NCBI RefSeq assembly: GCF_000718635.1
Contig: NZ_JOBF01000024.1
Span: 1 to 64,000 of the forward strand
Reading direction: 5' to 3'
Source of the DNA: Streptomyces varsoviensis
GTDB lineage: Bacteria; Actinomycetota; Actinomycetes; Streptomycetales; Streptomycetaceae
DNA: 64,000 nucleotides
Part shown: positions 1 through 11,072 of the stretch, one piece after another
Layout: every line of letters begins with the position of its first letter
How positions within the stretch are numbered: the first letter of the stretch is position 1
The notes under the pieces: model-generated
What the model saw: only the letters and a program-made list of their open reading frames with translations
Databases searched by the model: none
Told to the model about the DNA's origin: nothing
Translations under genes and position numbers: made by a program

Positions 1-308
1 GCCCCGGCCCGAGCGAGATCCCGCCCGACTGAGCCCCGCGGGCCCACCCGGCACCCGCCCCGGCTGAGCCCCGGCCCGACCGGGCCCCCACCCGACTGGG
101 CCACCCCCTCGGTCGGGGCCCCGCCCCGAGCGAGACCTTGCCGACCGGGGCCGGTTTGGCGTCTGGGGTCGGCCCCCGTTCTGGTCGGGGGCGGGGGTGG
201 TGTCGGTTTGGGGGTGGGGCTTTGGGGGGGGTGGTTCACTCGGACGTCCGTACACCCGTTCGGCGTAGGGGGCGACATGTCTGGGCGATCGGGGGGTACC
301 CCAGTGCC
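1..308. other. Left-edge region without a recognised gene
   Basis: Very GC-rich, low-complexity DNA with repeated short ccgaccggg/ccccggc blocks. I see no coding region with convincing start, length and codon pattern. It may contain the promoter of the small membrane protein gene that starts at 309. Confidence 0.4.
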
Positions 309-731
309 ATGCACTCAGAGATTTTCTATCTCGCCGCCGACAACGGGTTGCGGGGCGGTATCGCTCCGCTGGCCGTCGGGATCGTCGTCGTGGCCCTGTT
401 GATCGGGGCCGTCGCTTACGGGCGCAGGCGGCGGGAGCGTGAGCCCGCGCCGCCGCAGGAGCCGCAGGAGCGTGCTGGTTCGTGGCAGACGCCGGAGGAG
501 CAGAGCGGGCCCGTACCTTCTGATCATGGTCCCGGCCATGATGGGGAGCGGGACGCGCTCGGTTACGTCAAGGAGGGGCGGGCCTCTGATGAGCTGGCTC
601 CGGACGGGCACCGCTATCTGCCGCACGAGCTGACGGACCCGGACAGCCACAGCGACCCGGAGCAGAAGCCGCGTAAGTGGAACGAAGGGGGAAGCGGCGG
701 CTTCGGCAGCGGAGGCGGCGGGCATACGTAG
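309..731 (+). CDS. Small membrane protein, DUF6479-like
   Basis: A 140-residue protein with an N-terminal segment, one clear transmembrane helix (about residues 20-36, rich in V, L, A, I), a basic patch GRRRRERE just after it, and a long hydrophilic tail ending in a Gly/Ser-rich stretch. This matches small Streptomyces membrane proteins annotated as DUF6479; the function is unknown. An in-frame ORF extends upstream to 138, but that extension is low-complexity, so I chose ATG 309, which immediately precedes the conserved-looking part and has a G-rich ribosome-binding stretch upstream. The topology suggests an N-out, C-in single-pass protein. Confidence 0.55.
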   Translation: MHSEIFYLAADNGLRGGIAPLAVGIVVVALLIGAVAYGRRRREREPAPPQEPQERAGSWQTPEEQSGPVPSDHGPGHDGERDALGYVKEGRASDELAPDGHRYLPHELTDPDSHSDPEQKPRKWNEGGSGGFGSGGGGHT

Positions 732-817
732 GCAACACCTCAGGCCGGTCCTGGCGGGTCGGGCGCCGGTCCTCGGGCGGGGCCCAGGGAGCGGGCGCGC
801 TCCTATAGCGTCGTGGG

Positions 818-2290
818 GTGCACGACAAGAACGCCGCCATGCCAGCCGACGGCCCCGCGCCAGCCGACGCCTCCGCCTCCGCGCCAGTCGACGCCTCCGC
901 CTCCGGGTCAGTCGACGCCTCCGCCTCCGCGCCAGTCGACGCTCCCGTCTCCGCCCCAGCCGCGCCGGCCGGCCCCGCCACGCGTGGGGCGGACGAGGCG
1001 GTAGAGGCGGGAGAGGCGGTCGAAGGTTCTGGGCCCGTTCCCGCGTTGTTCGGGTGGGAGTTCGCCGCTGATCCCTATCCCGCGTACGCGTGGCTGCGGG
1101 AGAACGCGCCGGTGCGGCGTACCGAGCTGCCCAGCGGGGTCGAGGCATGGCTGGTGACGCGGTACGCGGACGCGCGGCAGGCGCTGGCCGACGGGCGGTT
1201 GTCGAAGAACCCCGTGCACCACTCCGAGGCCGCGCACGGGAAGGGCAAGATCGGCATTCCGGGGGAGCGCAGTGCCAACCTGATGACGCATCTGCTGAAC
1301 ATCGACCCGCCGGACCACACGCGGCTGCGGCGGCTGGTCTCGAAGGCGTTCACGCCGCGCCGGGTGGCGGAGTTCGCGCCGCGCGTACAAGAGCTGACGG
1401 ACGGCCTCATCGACGGCTTCTGTGAGAAGGGGACGGCGGACCTCATCCACGAGTTCGCCTTTCCGCTCCCCATCTACGCGATCTGCGATCTGCTGGGAGT
1501 CCCCCGCGAGGACCAGGACGACCTCAGGGACTGGGCCGGCATGATGATCCGGCACGGGCAGGGGCCGCGCGGCGGGGTCGCCAGGGCGGTGAAGAAGATC
1601 CGCGGGTATCTCGCGGACCTCATCCACCGGAAGCGGCTGGGCGACGGCGACGATCTGATCTCCGGTCTCGTCCGCGCCTCCGACCACGGCGAGCACCTCA
1701 CCGAGGAAGAGGTCGTGGCGATGTGCTTCGTGCTCCTGTTCGCCGGTTTCGAGACGACCATCAACCTGATCGGCAACGGTACGTACGCGCTGCTGCGCAA
1801 TCCCGGCCAGCGGGAGCGGTTGCAGCGGGCCCTGGCGGCGGGGGACGAGACGCTGCTCACCACCGGCATCGAGGAGCTGCTGCGGTACGACGGGCCGGTG
1901 GAGCTGGCGACCTGGCGGTTCGCCACCGAGCCGATCACCCTGGGTGGGCAGCGGATCGGCACGGGCGACCCCGTGCTCGTCGTGCTGGCGGCCGCCGACC
2001 GCGACCCGGAGCGGTTCGCCGACCCGGACACCCTCGATCTGTCGCGCGGTGACAATCAGCACCTCGGGTACGGGCACGGCATCCACTACTGCATCGGCGC
2101 GCCGCTCGCCCGGCTGGAGGGCCGGGCCGCCCTCGCGACGCTGCTGCGCCGCCTGCCCGACCTGCGCCTCGCGGCACAACCGGAGGAGTTGCGGTGGCGC
2201 GGCGGCCTCATCATGCGCGGACTGCGCACGCTGCCTGTGGAGTTCACGGCCAGAAGTGACGAAGAGTCAAGCTACGTGACCTGCACGTGA
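818..2290 (+). CDS. Cytochrome P450 (CYP107-like)
   Basis: Haem-thiolate monooxygenase of 490 residues. The I-helix motif AGFETT lies near residue 309, the K-helix ExxR is in EELLRYD, and the haem loop GHGIHYCIG places the haem-ligand Cys near residue 425. The first 65 residues are an Ala/Ser/Asp/Pro-rich repeat (units like DASASAPV) absent from normal bacterial P450s; the true domain begins around VPALFGWEFAADPYP. The start could be GTG 818 or ATG 839; neither has a strong ribosome-binding site. It stands alone before the rpf genes, so the redox partner and substrate cannot be inferred. It probably does not belong to the distant biosynthetic cluster. Confidence 0.8.
   Translation: MHDKNAAMPADGPAPADASASAPVDASASGSVDASASAPVDAPVSAPAAPAGPATRGADEAVEAGEAVEGSGPVPALFGWEFAADPYPAYAWLRENAPVRRTELPSGVEAWLVTRYADARQALADGRLSKNPVHHSEAAHGKGKIGIPGERSANLMTHLLNIDPPDHTRLRRLVSKAFTPRRVAEFAPRVQELTDGLIDGFCEKGTADLIHEFAFPLPIYAICDLLGVPREDQDDLRDWAGMMIRHGQGPRGGVARAVKKIRGYLADLIHRKRLGDGDDLISGLVRASDHGEHLTEEEVVAMCFVLLFAGFETTINLIGNGTYALLRNPGQRERLQRALAAGDETLLTTGIEELLRYDGPVELATWRFATEPITLGGQRIGTGDPVLVVLAAADRDPERFADPDTLDLSRGDNQHLGYGHGIHYCIGAPLARLEGRAALATLLRRLPDLRLAAQPEELRWRGGLIMRGLRTLPVEFTARSDEESSYVTCT
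857..950 (+). repeat. Short tandem repeats in the 5' end of the P450 gene
   Basis: Repeats of about 21-24 bp built from cgcctccgc and cagtcgacg encode the repeated DASASAPV-type peptide at the P450 N-terminus. They look like replication-slippage products and make the true start uncertain. Confidence 0.6.
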
Positions 2291-2372
2291 CCTCGGCTAC
2301 ATCGGCTTGTGACTGCCTGGGCGCGTCGCTATCTTCAACCGACAACTCAGCCGCCACACGAGAGGCAACCGC

Positions 2373-3584
2373 ATGCGCACCGGGAACGGTCGACACCGCC
2401 GCCCCCGTCAGGTACCGGCCATCGTCGTAGCGGCGGGGGTGACGGGCGCCGGGATCGCCATGCCGCTGCTCGCGGCCACCGGTGCGAACGCGGCGGACAC
2501 CGCCACCTGGGACCGCGTCGCCCAGTGCGAGAGCGGCGGGACGTGGAGCGCCAACACCGGCAACGACTTCTACGGCGGGCTCCAGATCTCGCAGCAGACG
2601 TGGGACCTGTACGGGGGGCGGGCGTACGCGCCGCGGCCCGACCTGGCCAGCCGAAGCCAGCAGATAGCCGTGGCCCAGAAGATCCTGGACGGTCAGGGCA
2701 CCAATACCTGGTCGGGGTGTGCGGTCAGTTCGGGCCTCACGCGCGGCAGCGCGGCCCCGGGCGTCGACCCGGGCAGTACACAGGCCCCGCCCTCGGGGTC
2801 CTCCTCCCAGTCGCCCACGCCCTCGCACTCCGCCGAGCCGTCCCAGAGACCGTCGGATCGCGACCGTACGACGGATTCGAAGTCCGATCCGAAGTCAGGT
2901 CCGAAGTCAGATTCGGAGACGGGTTCGGAGACGGGTTCGAAGTCGGATGCGAAGAAGGGCGAGTCCGGGAAGGAGAACTCCGGAAAGGGCGACCCCGGCA
3001 GGGGCGGGTCGAGCGCCACGTCCGGCCAGGAGGGCACCGGCAACAAGAGCCCAGGCTCCAACGGCTCTGGCGGTGCCCACGGCTCCGGCTCGGCCGAGAG
3101 TCCCGCGGCCGGTGGGAGCCCCTCCAGCGACCCCACAGACCCCGTCACGGGCTCCTCGGCGTCCGGTGGGGGCCGGCACCGCGGCAGCGCGGATGAGGGG
3201 GAGCGCGGAAGTAAGGGGACTGGAGAGTCCACCGGGGGCACGGGAACCACAGGAGCCTCAGGAGCTACTGGGGCTCAGGGGAGTGGGGAGAGCGGCGGGA
3301 GCGGAGGCTCCGGTTCCGCGCAGGGCGGCGACAGCGGCACCGGGCGGAGCGGCGGCGGGCGGCATGCCTCGCGGGGCGGGGAGGCGCGGAGCGGAGATGC
3401 GTCCCGTACGTCCCAACAGGCCGCCCACGACTACACGGTGCGGTCGGGCGACAGCCTGTCAGTGATCGCGGAGGAGCACTCCGTCTCCGGCGGGTGGACC
3501 ACGCTCTACGAACGCAACCACGGCACCGTAGGAAGCGACCCGGATCTCATTTTCCCTGGTCAGAAACTTGATCTCGGGAAGTGA
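2373..3584 (+). CDS. Resuscitation-promoting-factor-type cell-wall hydrolase with LysM
   Basis: Secreted 403-residue protein. It has a signal peptide (basic RHRRPR, hydrophobic core, cleavage near ANAAD), then an Rpf transglycosylase-like domain (about residues 42-115; [14 protein letters not shown] with the catalytic Glu in CESGG, and GGLQIS), then a 220-residue Ser/Gly/Asp/Lys-rich linker, then a C-terminal LysM domain (YTVRSGDSLSVIAEEH to the end) for peptidoglycan binding. Rpf proteins cleave the glycan backbone and aid spore germination. The linker is far longer than in the second Rpf at 4025 and contains imperfect SDPKSGPKSD-like repeats. ATG 2373 has gagagg upstream. Confidence 0.9.
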   Translation: MRTGNGRHRRPRQVPAIVVAAGVTGAGIAMPLLAATGANAADTATWDRVAQCESGGTWSANTGNDFYGGLQISQQTWDLYGGRAYAPRPDLASRSQQIAVAQKILDGQGTNTWSGCAVSSGLTRGSAAPGVDPGSTQAPPSGSSSQSPTPSHSAEPSQRPSDRDRTTDSKSDPKSGPKSDSETGSETGSKSDAKKGESGKENSGKGDPGRGGSSATSGQEGTGNKSPGSNGSGGAHGSGSAESPAAGGSPSSDPTDPVTGSSASGGGRHRGSADEGERGSKGTGESTGGTGTTGASGATGAQGSGESGGSGGSGSAQGGDSGTGRSGGGRHASRGGEARSGDASRTSQQAAHDYTVRSGDSLSVIAEEHSVSGGWTTLYERNHGTVGSDPDLIFPGQKLDLGK

Positions 3585-3810
3585 GAGCGACGGTACGGGC
3601 GGTATGTCCGTTCCGAGGGAAAGTGAGACATGGGTCTCGTTGACAGTCTCGTGATCTCCCGTTGTCCGATCTCTCCCTACCGTCTCTCACCTGCGGAAAT
3701 GCGCTGTTTCTGTGGGTAAGGAGGGGCAACTGCCGCCAGGAGGGGGGGTTTGAACCCTCCTGGGCAGTGTGTTTAACGTCTTCACCGCTCACCACCGTGA
3801 GCACCACGAT

Positions 3811-6406
<2,596 letters not shown>

Positions 6407-6455
6407 CCCCGCCGGTCCGCGAGCCCGCGGAACACGGCCGAGCGCGTAAGCGAAG

Positions 6456-6492
6456 CGTCCCCGGCGACGGTCCCGTACCGTTGCCGGGGACG
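6456..6492 (+). terminator. Terminator downstream of eno
   Basis: Hairpin with arms 6456-6465 and 6483-6492 (cgtccccggc/gccggggacg) and an inner acggt/accgt extension, 50 bp after the enolase stop. Confidence 0.65.
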
Positions 6493-6563
6493 TGTACGTA
6501 CGCGGGTCGCACGGGCGGCGCGGGGATACGGGCGACGAGGGCGACGAGACAGGGGAGGCGGCA

Positions 6564-7019
6564 GTGCCGGCGGATCGGTTCTCCACCGCGACCAGGCTCA
6601 AGGCGCTCGGCGAGCAGGCCGCGGCCCGCGTGTACCGGACCCGGCCCGTCCGCCGCAACCGCCTCACGGGCCGGGCCGCGCTGCTCGCCCTCGTCGTCTG
6701 CTCGCTGGTCGTCGCCCTCGCCTACCCGATGCGGCAGTTCATCACCCAGCGCTCGGACATCGGCGACCAGCAGCGGCAGTCACGGGAGGCGCGCGAGGAG
6801 GTCAAGCGGCTGCGCGAGGAGAAGGCGCGGCTGAAGGACCCGGCCTACATCGAGCAGCAGGCGCGCGAGCACCTGCACTACGTACGGCCGGGGGAGACCG
6901 GCTACAGCGTGGTGGGCGGCGGTCTCGACGCCGAGCGCCCCAAGGATCAGGGCGGCGCGGGCCGCTCCTGGTCCACCAACCTGTGGGACGGGGTGGACAA
7001 GGCCGACGACCGGCACTGA
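6564..7019 (+). CDS. FtsB/DivIC-family septum formation initiator
   Basis: A 151-residue bitopic membrane protein. A short basic cytoplasmic N-terminus (RTRPVRRNRL) is followed by one transmembrane helix (LLALVVCSLVVALAY, about residues 38-52) and an extracellular coiled coil (QQRQSREAREEVKRLREEKARL) ending in the family motif DPAYIEQQAREHLHYVRPGE. FtsB/DivIC proteins link FtsL and FtsQ in the divisome. GTG 6564 has ggggagg five bases upstream, while the longer ORF start lies near the eno terminator. Its position directly after eno and before DUF501 and ppx is the standard actinobacterial order. Confidence 0.9.
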   Translation: MPADRFSTATRLKALGEQAAARVYRTRPVRRNRLTGRAALLALVVCSLVVALAYPMRQFITQRSDIGDQQRQSREAREEVKRLREEKARLKDPAYIEQQAREHLHYVRPGETGYSVVGGGLDAERPKDQGGAGRSWSTNLWDGVDKADDRH

Positions 7020-7096
7020 GACGGACGCCCTGCGGGGTGCCGGGGGCCGTACGGGCCCGGCCTCCGCCCCAGCCGCCCCTGGCCCGGCTGCCCTGG

Positions 7097-7320
7097 TGCG
7101 TACGATCCGGCGCGCACGACCCGGCGCGTACGGCTCAGCACGTACGACCCGATGCGTACGACCCGGCGCCTACGACCCGGAGTCCGGCCCGGCCCCGGCG
7201 CCGCCCGTACGATCGGGAGCCTCCAGTCCCGGAGAAGTCCCGACGAAGCCCCGAAGAAGTCCCGACGAAGCCACTGAAGAAGCCCGAAGAAGCCCGAACA
7301 AGCCCCGGCGAATCCCGAGA
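7097..7320 (+). repeat. Short tandem repeats before the DUF501 gene
   Basis: Two repeat families fill most of this 332-bp gap. About six copies of a 14-bp unit based on gtacgacccggcgc lie at 7097-7180, and units of cccgacgaagcc / cccgaagaag lie at 7237-7320. I see no gene here; the region must contain the leader of the DUF501 gene. Confidence 0.6.
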
Positions 7321-7351
7321 AGCCCCCGGAAGACCGAGTACGAGCGAGCCC

Positions 7352-7987
7352 ATGGACACCCCTCCTCCGAAGACCGAGCCCACGACCCCGACGGACGCGG
7401 ACATCGCCGCGTTCAAGGAGCAGTTGGGCCGCCCCCCGCGCGGCCTGCGCTCCATCGCGCACCGCTGCCCCTGCGGCAACCCCGACGTGGTCGAGACCGC
7501 GCCGCGCCTGGAGGACGGCACGCCGTTCCCGACGCTCTACTACCTGACCTGCCCCCGCGCGGCCTCCGCGATCGGGACGCTGGAGGCGGACGGCGTGATG
7601 AAGACGATGACGGCCCGGCTGGGCACCGACCCGGAGCTGGCCGCCGCGTACCGCGCCGCGCACGAGGACTACATCACCCGCCGCGACGCCATCGAGGTGC
7701 TCGAAGGCTTTCCGAGCGCGGGCGGCATGCCGGACCGCGTGAAGTGCCTGCACGTACTCGTCGGCCACTCGCTGGCGGCGGGGCCGGGCGTCAATCCGCT
7801 CGGCGACGAGGCCATCGCGATGCTGCCGGAGTGGTGGCGCAAGGGGCCGTGCGTCACGCCGTGCCAGTCGGCCGACGCCGGCCGGGCCGAGGACGCGGCG
7901 TCCTCCGGGGGAGACGCGGTGTCTTCCGGGGGAGACGCGGCGCGCTCCGAGGGAGACACGGCGTCCTCCGAGGGAGGCGCCAAGTGA
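7352..7987 (+). CDS. DUF501 family protein
   Basis: A 211-residue conserved actinobacterial protein of unknown function. The core (about residues 20-175) has Cys-containing motifs HRCPCGNPDVVET and YYLTCPRA, plus LPEWWRKGPCVTPC near the end of the domain. This pattern of conserved cysteines suggests metal or cluster binding, but that is inference. The C-terminal 40 residues are repeats of about nine residues (DAVSSGGDA, DTASSEGGA) that look like a recent expansion. The gene sits between the ftsB-like and ppx genes, and its stop overlaps the ppx start (GTGA), indicating translational coupling. Confidence 0.88.
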   Translation: MDTPPPKTEPTTPTDADIAAFKEQLGRPPRGLRSIAHRCPCGNPDVVETAPRLEDGTPFPTLYYLTCPRAASAIGTLEADGVMKTMTARLGTDPELAAAYRAAHEDYITRRDAIEVLEGFPSAGGMPDRVKCLHVLVGHSLAAGPGVNPLGDEAIAMLPEWWRKGPCVTPCQSADAGRAEDAASSGGDAVSSGGDAARSEGDTASSEGGAK

Positions 7988-8910
7988 CGCGCGTCGCCGC
8001 CGTCGACTGCGGCACGAACTCCATCCGGCTGCTGGTCGCGGACGTCGACCCGGCCACGGGCGAGCTGGTCGACCTCGACCGCCGGATGACGATCGTCCGC
8101 CTCGGCCAGGGTGTGGACCGTACGGGCAGGCTCGCGCCCGAGGCGTTGGAGCGGACGTTCGCCGCGTGCCGCGAGTACGCCGCGGTGATCAAGGAGCACG
8201 GGGCGCGGAAGGTCCGCTTCGTGGCCACGTCGGCGTCGCGGGACGCCGAGAACCGGGACGAGTTCGTCCGGGGCGTGTTCGACATCCTGGGCGTCGAGCC
8301 GGAGGTGATCTCCGGCGACCAGGAGGCCGAGTACTCCTTCACCGGGGCGACGAAGGAACTGGCCGGGGACGGCGAGTACCTGGTCGTCGACATCGGCGGC
8401 GGCTCGACGGAGTTCGTGGTCGGCGGCGAGCGGGTGCGCGCCGCCCGTTCCGTGGACATCGGCTGCGTACGGATGTCGGAGCGGCACATCCGGCACGATC
8501 CGCCCAGCGCCGAGGAGGTCACGGCCATACGGGCCGACGTCGAGGCCGCGCTCGACCTCGCGGAGGAGACCGTTCCGATCCGCGAGCCGCGCACCCTTGT
8601 GGGGCTCGCTGGCTCCGTGACGACGGTCGCCGCGATCGAACTCGGCCTGGAGCAGTACGACTCCGCCGCCATCCACCGCTCGCGGATCTCCTACGAGCGC
8701 GTCAAGGAGGTCACCGAAACCCTCCTGTCCGCCACCCATGACGAGCGGGCCGCCATCCCCGCCATGCACCCGGGCCGCGTCGACGTCATCGGCGCCGGCG
8801 CCCTCGTACTCCAGTCGATCATGGAACGGACCGGCGCCGCCGAGGTCGTCGTCAGCGAGCACGACATCCTCGACGGCATAGCGTTCGCCATGGCCCTCGG
8901 CGACGGGTGA
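7984..8910 (+). CDS. Ppx/GppA exopolyphosphatase-family phosphatase
   Basis: A 308-residue member of the ASKHA-fold Ppx/GppA family, which hydrolyses inorganic polyphosphate and/or pppGpp. The phosphate-binding loops are visible: VAAVDCGTNSIRLLVADV at the N-terminus, FVATSASRDAENR, DIGGGSTEFVVG, and GLAGSVTTVAAI. It is the short single-domain form common in actinobacteria. The GTG start overlaps the DUF501 stop by 4 bp. Confidence 0.92.
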   Translation: MTRVAAVDCGTNSIRLLVADVDPATGELVDLDRRMTIVRLGQGVDRTGRLAPEALERTFAACREYAAVIKEHGARKVRFVATSASRDAENRDEFVRGVFDILGVEPEVISGDQEAEYSFTGATKELAGDGEYLVVDIGGGSTEFVVGGERVRAARSVDIGCVRMSERHIRHDPPSAEEVTAIRADVEAALDLAEETVPIREPRTLVGLAGSVTTVAAIELGLEQYDSAAIHRSRISYERVKEVTETLLSATHDERAAIPAMHPGRVDVIGAGALVLQSIMERTGAAEVVVSEHDILDGIAFAMALGDG

Positions 8911-9049
8911 GCCCTCAGATGCCGCGATAGACGTCGCGCCGACGGCGCGCGGCGCGGCCACCGCCTGGCGCTCCAGGCCGCCCGGCGGCCCGGAGCTGCC
9001 GCGATTCCCACCCCTCCCGCGCGCCCCGCCGTGGCCCCCGCGAGAAAGT

Positions 9050-9067
9050 TCGTGAAGTTCTTCACAA
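9050..9067 (+). promoter_or_regulatory. Rex-type redox operator upstream of ndh
   Basis: tcgtgaa-gttc-ttcacaa matches the Streptomyces Rex operator consensus TTGTGAA-N4-TTCACAA with a single mismatch. Rex represses respiratory genes when the NADH/NAD ratio is low, and ndh is a known Rex target in Streptomyces. The site lies 308 bp before the ndh start, so a long leader or a second promoter is likely. I see no gene in the rest of the 8911-9374 interval. Confidence 0.75.
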
Positions 9068-9374
9068 GGAAAAGGGGCCTGGCGGGGGCGGGGGTGGGGG
9101 GTATGGCCGGGTTCGGCGGGGCGGGAGGGGGTGTTGGGTGTGTTACGGGGGGTTTCCGGGTGTGTGTGGTCCGTGTGAAATCTGGCAGTGGTCTAGTTGT
9201 GGTTCTGGACACAATGCCAGTTCAGTGGGGGTGAACAACGCGTTCCGGGGGGTCGTGGTTCCCTGGGCGGGCTATGGCGTCGGTCACGGTGGCGGCGAAG
9301 TGTAGCAGATAGGTGGGGCATCCTTGTGAAGGGGCTCACGAAGCCCGGCCATGCGGGTGCTGGATACTCGAATC

Positions 9375-10796
9375 ATGAGCACCACGGAGCGTCCCAGGAT
9401 CCTCGTTGTAGGCGGTGGGTACGTAGGCCTGTACGCGGCGCGCCGCATCCTCAAGAAGATGCGGTACGGCGAGGCGACCGTCACGGTCGTCGACCCGCGC
9501 TCGTACATGACGTACCAGCCCTTCCTCCCTGAAGCTGCGGCCGGCAGCATCTCTCCCCGTCATGTGGTGGTGCCGCTGCGGCGCGTGCTCCCCAAGGCGG
9601 AGGTCCTCACCGGCCGGGTCACCACGATCGACCAGGACCGCAAGGTCGCCACCGTCGCGCCGCTCGTCGGCGAGGCGTACGAGCTGCCCTTCGACTACCT
9701 GGTCATCGCCATGGGCGCCGTCTCCCGCACCTTCCCGATCCCCGGCCTCGCCGAGAACGGCATCGGTATGAAGGGCGTCGAGGAGGCCATCGGCCTGCGC
9801 AACCACGTCCTGGAGCAGCTCGACAAGGCGGACTCCACGACCGACGAGGAGATCCGGCGCAAGGCGCTGACCTTCGTCTTCATCGGCGGCGGCTTCGCGG
9901 GCGCGGAGACCGTCGGCGAGGTCGAGGACATGGCGCGCGACGCCGCCAAGTACTACCCCAACGTGAAGCGCGAGGACATGCGCTTCCTGCTGGTGGACGT
10001 GGCCGACAAGATCCTTCCCGAGGTCGGCCCGAAGCTGGGCACCTGGGGCAAGGAGCACCTGGAGAGCCGCGGCGTCGAGGTCTACCTCAAGACCGGCATG
10101 AACTCCTGCGTCGACGGCCACGTCGTGCTCAACAACGACCTTGAGGTCGACGCCAACACGATCGTGTGGACGGCGGGCGTCAAGCCCAACCCGGCCCTGT
10201 CCCGCTTCGGCCTGCCGCTCGGCCCGCGCGGCCACGTCGACACCGCCGCCACCCTCCAGGTGCAGGGCACCGACTACATCTGGGCCGCCGGCGACAACGC
10301 CCAGGTCCCGGACCTCATCGGCCGCAAGGCGGGCAACGAGAACGCCTGGTGCCCGCCGAACGCCCAGCACGCGCTGCGCCAGGCCAAGGTCCTCGGCGAC
10401 AACGTCGTCTCCGGCATGCGGGGCTTCCCGCAGAAGGAGTACAGCCACGCCAACAAGGGTGCGGTCGCCGGTCTCGGCCTGCACAAGGGCGTCGCGATGA
10501 TCGTCATGGGCAAGACGAAGATCAAGCTCAGGGGCCGTCTCGCCTGGTACATGCACCGCGCGTACCACGGCATGGCGATGCCGACGTTCAACCGCAAGAT
10601 CCGCGTCTTCGCCGACTGGACGCTCGGCATGTTCCTCAAGCGCGAGGTCGTCTCCCTCGGCGCCATGGAGCACCCCCGCGAGGAGTTCTACGAGGCGGCC
10701 AAGCCCGCCCCGCAGGCCGCCGCTCCGACCGAGAAGAGCGACAAGACCGATGAGGCAGACAAGGCTGCCAAGGGCGAGAAGGCCAAGGCCTCCTGA
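9375..10796 (+). CDS. ndh: Type II NADH dehydrogenase (NDH-2)
   Basis: Single-subunit, non-proton-pumping NADH:quinone oxidoreductase of 473 residues bound peripherally to the membrane. The first Rossmann motif is ILVVGGGYVGLYAARRIL (FAD). A second dinucleotide motif FIGGGFAGAETVGEVEDMA (NADH) lies near residue 170, and the FAD-contacting segment YIWAAGDNAQVPD is near residue 305. The C-terminus is charged and Lys/Ala-rich (EKSDKTDEADKAAKGEKAKAS-like). ATG 9375 gives the conserved MSTTERPRILVVGG start; an in-frame ATG at 9351 would add eight residues. It is likely controlled by the Rex operator upstream. Confidence 0.95.
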   Translation: MSTTERPRILVVGGGYVGLYAARRILKKMRYGEATVTVVDPRSYMTYQPFLPEAAAGSISPRHVVVPLRRVLPKAEVLTGRVTTIDQDRKVATVAPLVGEAYELPFDYLVIAMGAVSRTFPIPGLAENGIGMKGVEEAIGLRNHVLEQLDKADSTTDEEIRRKALTFVFIGGGFAGAETVGEVEDMARDAAKYYPNVKREDMRFLLVDVADKILPEVGPKLGTWGKEHLESRGVEVYLKTGMNSCVDGHVVLNNDLEVDANTIVWTAGVKPNPALSRFGLPLGPRGHVDTAATLQVQGTDYIWAAGDNAQVPDLIGRKAGNENAWCPPNAQHALRQAKVLGDNVVSGMRGFPQKEYSHANKGAVAGLGLHKGVAMIVMGKTKIKLRGRLAWYMHRAYHGMAMPTFNRKIRVFADWTLGMFLKREVVSLGAMEHPREEFYEAAKPAPQAAAPTEKSDKTDEADKAAKGEKAKAS

Positions 10797-10911
10797 CCCT
10801 GGCCTGATCCGCTTCCCTTCCGGAGCTCTCCGAGGCCCGGCCCTCCGCTCCGCCGTCCCCGGCGGACGCGGTGGCCGGCCGCCCCGGCCGGAGGGGCCGC
10901 GACAACCGAAA

Positions 10912-10953
10912 CCGAAGGACGTCCACCGAATCCGTGGGGTGGGCGTCCTTCGG
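10912..10953 (+). terminator. Terminator downstream of ndh
   Basis: Arms 10912-10927 and 10938-10953 form a 16-bp stem with one wobble pair and a 10-nt loop. A short T-containing stretch (ttatttt) follows about 10 nt later. Confidence 0.7.
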
Positions 10954-11072
10954 CGTGCCGGGTTATTTTGCAGATTCCAGGCCCGTTTCGGGGATGGGTT
11001 GGAAGCCCTTCGGTGTTTACGTGGTCAGTGAACGTACTTTGTCTCTGATGCTCCACCACGGAGGTGTGCGAC

